A program made the position numbers and the translations under genes. The notes beneath the pieces are model-generated. The model saw nothing but the letters and a program-made list of their open reading frames with translations. It was not told the DNA's origin and searched no databases. From an uncultured Prevotella sp. (GTDB taxonomy: Bacteria; Bacteroidota; Bacteroidia; Bacteroidales; Bacteroidaceae), in the NCBI GenBank assembly GCA_900548745.1, contig URLQ01000130.1, forward strand, positions 1 through 8,018: a DNA stretch of 8,018 nt, in the 5' to 3' direction. Positions 7,556-8,018 of the stretch are shown here, one piece after another. How positions within the stretch are numbered: the stretch's first letter is position 1; every line of letters starts with the position of its first letter.

Positions 7556-7672
7556 TTACACTTTTAGACACATAAAATAGTTAGAATATCACACTTTTCG
7601 ACACATCCTAATGTCAAAAGCTTACACTTTCTGACACATAAAATCGTTACAAAGCTACACTTTTCGACACAT
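7556..7672 (-). other. Four in-frame five-codon micro-ORFs upstream of the ATPase (possible leader peptides)
   Basis: On the ATPase strand each repeat copy reads as a complete micro-ORF: ATG TGT CGA AAA GTG TAG from 7672, ATG TGT CAG AAA GTG TAA from 7639, ATG TGT CGA AAA GTG TGA from 7606, and ATG TGT CTA AAA GTG TAA from 7573. The encoded peptides are MCRKV, MCQKV, MCRKV and MCLKV. All share one frame because the period, 33, is a multiple of three; all three stop codons are used. The last stop (7558-7556) lies 4 nt before the ATPase ATG, which is in another frame, so translational coupling or re-initiation is possible. No clear Shine-Dalgarno sequence precedes the copies, though that is normal in Bacteroidetes. 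Translation is inferred; the repeats may equally be protein-binding DNA. Confidence 0.35.
7558..7672 (-). repeat. Four-copy direct repeat, 16-bp unit at exact 33-bp period
   Basis: On the plus strand the unit ACACTTTTCGACACAT occurs at 7558-7573 (one difference), 7591-7606 (exact), 7624-7639 (two differences) and 7657-7672 (exact). Starts are exactly 33 bp apart and the intervening spacers are all 17 bp. Spacers 7574-7590 and 7640-7656 resemble each other (AAAAT.GTTA.AA), while the middle one differs more. Each unit on the minus strand contains GTGT twice, 10 bp apart, about one helical turn. The array ends 6 nt before the ATPase start codon, so a role in its expression is likely. It is not a CRISPR: units are too short, spacers too short and partly alike. 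Confidence 0.93.
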
Positions 7673-7681
7673 ACATCCAAA
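7650..7681 (-). promoter_or_regulatory. Candidate Bacteroidetes-type promoter for the ATPase gene, overlapping the repeat array
   Basis: On the minus strand TTTG (7681-7678) is followed after 20 nt by TAGCTTTG (7657-7650), matching TTTG-N19/20-TAnnTTTG. The -7 box overlaps the stop codon of the first micro-ORF. Transcription would begin near 7643-7646, just before the second repeat, leaving three repeats in the leader. An alternative -7 box, TATATTTG at 7685-7678, would start transcripts close to the first micro-ORF ATG but lacks a good -33 TTTG. Confidence 0.4.
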
Positions 7682-7929
7682 TATACAGTTATGAACAAAT
7701 GAGTTGTTATGATTTTTTAACCCCAATCGGTTATTAGGTAACTATTCAGCGGTAGTTAGAATGGTCTGGTTCAGCCTTATTCCTCTGTAAGACTTTCTTG
7801 AAAATCATCTATAACAGAGTCATATCCTCTTGCGTATGGCAAAAATATGGTTCATCCGGAATATGGAGTGATAGAATATCTAAATGGGTTTTAACAAAAA
7901 CAATAAAAACACCCAACAGTATTTTCAGG

Positions 7930-7942
7930 AAGCCTTTGGCTT
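7930..7942. repeat. Small perfect hairpin AAGCC-TTT-GGCTT
   Basis: AAGCC (7930-7934) pairs with GGCTT (7938-7942) across a 3-nt loop. It abuts the 66-nt imperfect hairpin with one base between them, so the two may belong to one structured element. There is no T-run that would make it a terminator on either strand. Confidence 0.5.
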
Positions 7943-7943
7943 T

Positions 7944-8009
7944 ACATTGTTTGCCGTAATTCACTGTCCGAGAGCAAGCTCTCTTTCATCGACTTACTGC
8001 AAACAATGT
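7944..8009. repeat. 66-nt imperfect palindrome/hairpin
   Basis: ACATTGTTTGC (7944-7954) is the exact reverse complement of GCAAACAATGT (7999-8009). The apex is GAGAGC (7970-7975), AA, GCTCTC (7978-7983). Between them are two 15-nt arms of equal length that still pair at 8 of 15 positions (for example GTAA 7956-7959 with TTAC 7994-7997). In total about 25 of 32 possible pairs form. No T-tract follows on either strand, so it is not a standard terminator. It could be a mobile-element end, a dispersed palindromic repeat or a structured RNA. Confidence 0.75.
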
Positions 8010-8018
8010 CGCAGAGCA

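Larger units (their letters stand above)
7673..8018. other. Non-coding or decayed stretch of about 345 nt, no convincing gene
   Basis: No frame here has a convincing start, length and family match. Short open frames exist on both strands: minus 7964-7809 (51 codons from GTG, containing hydrophobic 'FLKILLGVFIVFV'), minus 7779-7777 as the stop of a short frame ending 'DSVIDDFQESLTEE', minus 8016-7942 (open at the window edge, ending 'SELRQTM'), and plus 7756-7959 (67 codons without ATG). Their overlap in several frames argues against any being a normal gene. Other visible structure: TAACTA/TAGTTA inverted repeat at 7739-7758 and the hairpins at 7930-8009. An intergenic repeat element or remnant of mobile DNA is the best guess, unproven. 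Confidence 0.5.

Noticed and set aside
7558..7672. CRISPR-like array
   Set aside because: Units are 16 bp, spacers 17 bp and partly similar to each other, there are only four units, and no cas genes are present.
7711..7735. AACC/GGTT dyad near a T-run as terminator
   Set aside because: The stem is only 4 bp and the T-run is on the wrong side for the plus strand; on the minus strand As follow it.
7885..7915. TGGGTTTT/AAAACACCCA dyad as a third hairpin
   Set aside because: It pairs only with a bulge, is mostly A-T and has a long loop, so it is weak and may be chance in A-rich sequence.

Overview
The window looks like the chromosome of a Bacteroidota member, most likely Prevotella or a close relative (inference from content, not from a search). 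The support is a SusC/SusD outer-membrane pair, lipoproteins with acidic residues right after the lipobox cysteine, A-rich translation starts without clear Shine-Dalgarno sequences, a textbook Bacteroidetes promoter (TTTG, 19 nt, TAnnTTTG), and a secreted protein with the short 'YNLAGQRV...GIAIQNGKK' C-terminal tail common in Prevotella.

Positions 1-5041 (+) form one operon-like block: the C-terminal part of a SusC-like TonB-dependent receptor (cut by the window start), a full SusD-like lipoprotein 20 nt downstream, and a small all-beta, calycin-like lipoprotein 35 nt further on. A strong hairpin plus T-tract terminator closes the block. The likely job is binding and import of a glycan or peptide: the SusD-like lid captures ligand over the SusC-like pore, with the small lipoprotein as a possible accessory surface binder. 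No enzyme is visible in the operon here, so the substrate cannot be named.

Positions 5116-6263 (+) are a separate unit: its own promoter, a 319-residue exported protein of unknown function, and a perfect-stem terminator.

Positions 6189-7681 (-) hold a convergent gene for a stand-alone AAA_14/DUF4143 ATPase with intact Walker A, Walker B and PD-(D/E)XK-like residues, and its own likely terminator. Just upstream of its start lies the most unusual structure in the window: four copies of a 16-bp element spaced exactly 33 bp apart. Read on the ATPase strand, each copy is a complete five-codon micro-ORF (ATG TGT NNN AAA GTG, then a stop), all in one frame, and the last stop lies 4 nt before the ATPase ATG. 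A Bacteroidetes-type promoter overlaps the first copy in that direction.

Positions 7673-8018 contain no convincing gene. They hold a 66-nt imperfect hairpin (7944-8009) next to a small perfect hairpin (7930-7942), plus short open frames in several directions, consistent with an intergenic repeat or decayed mobile DNA.
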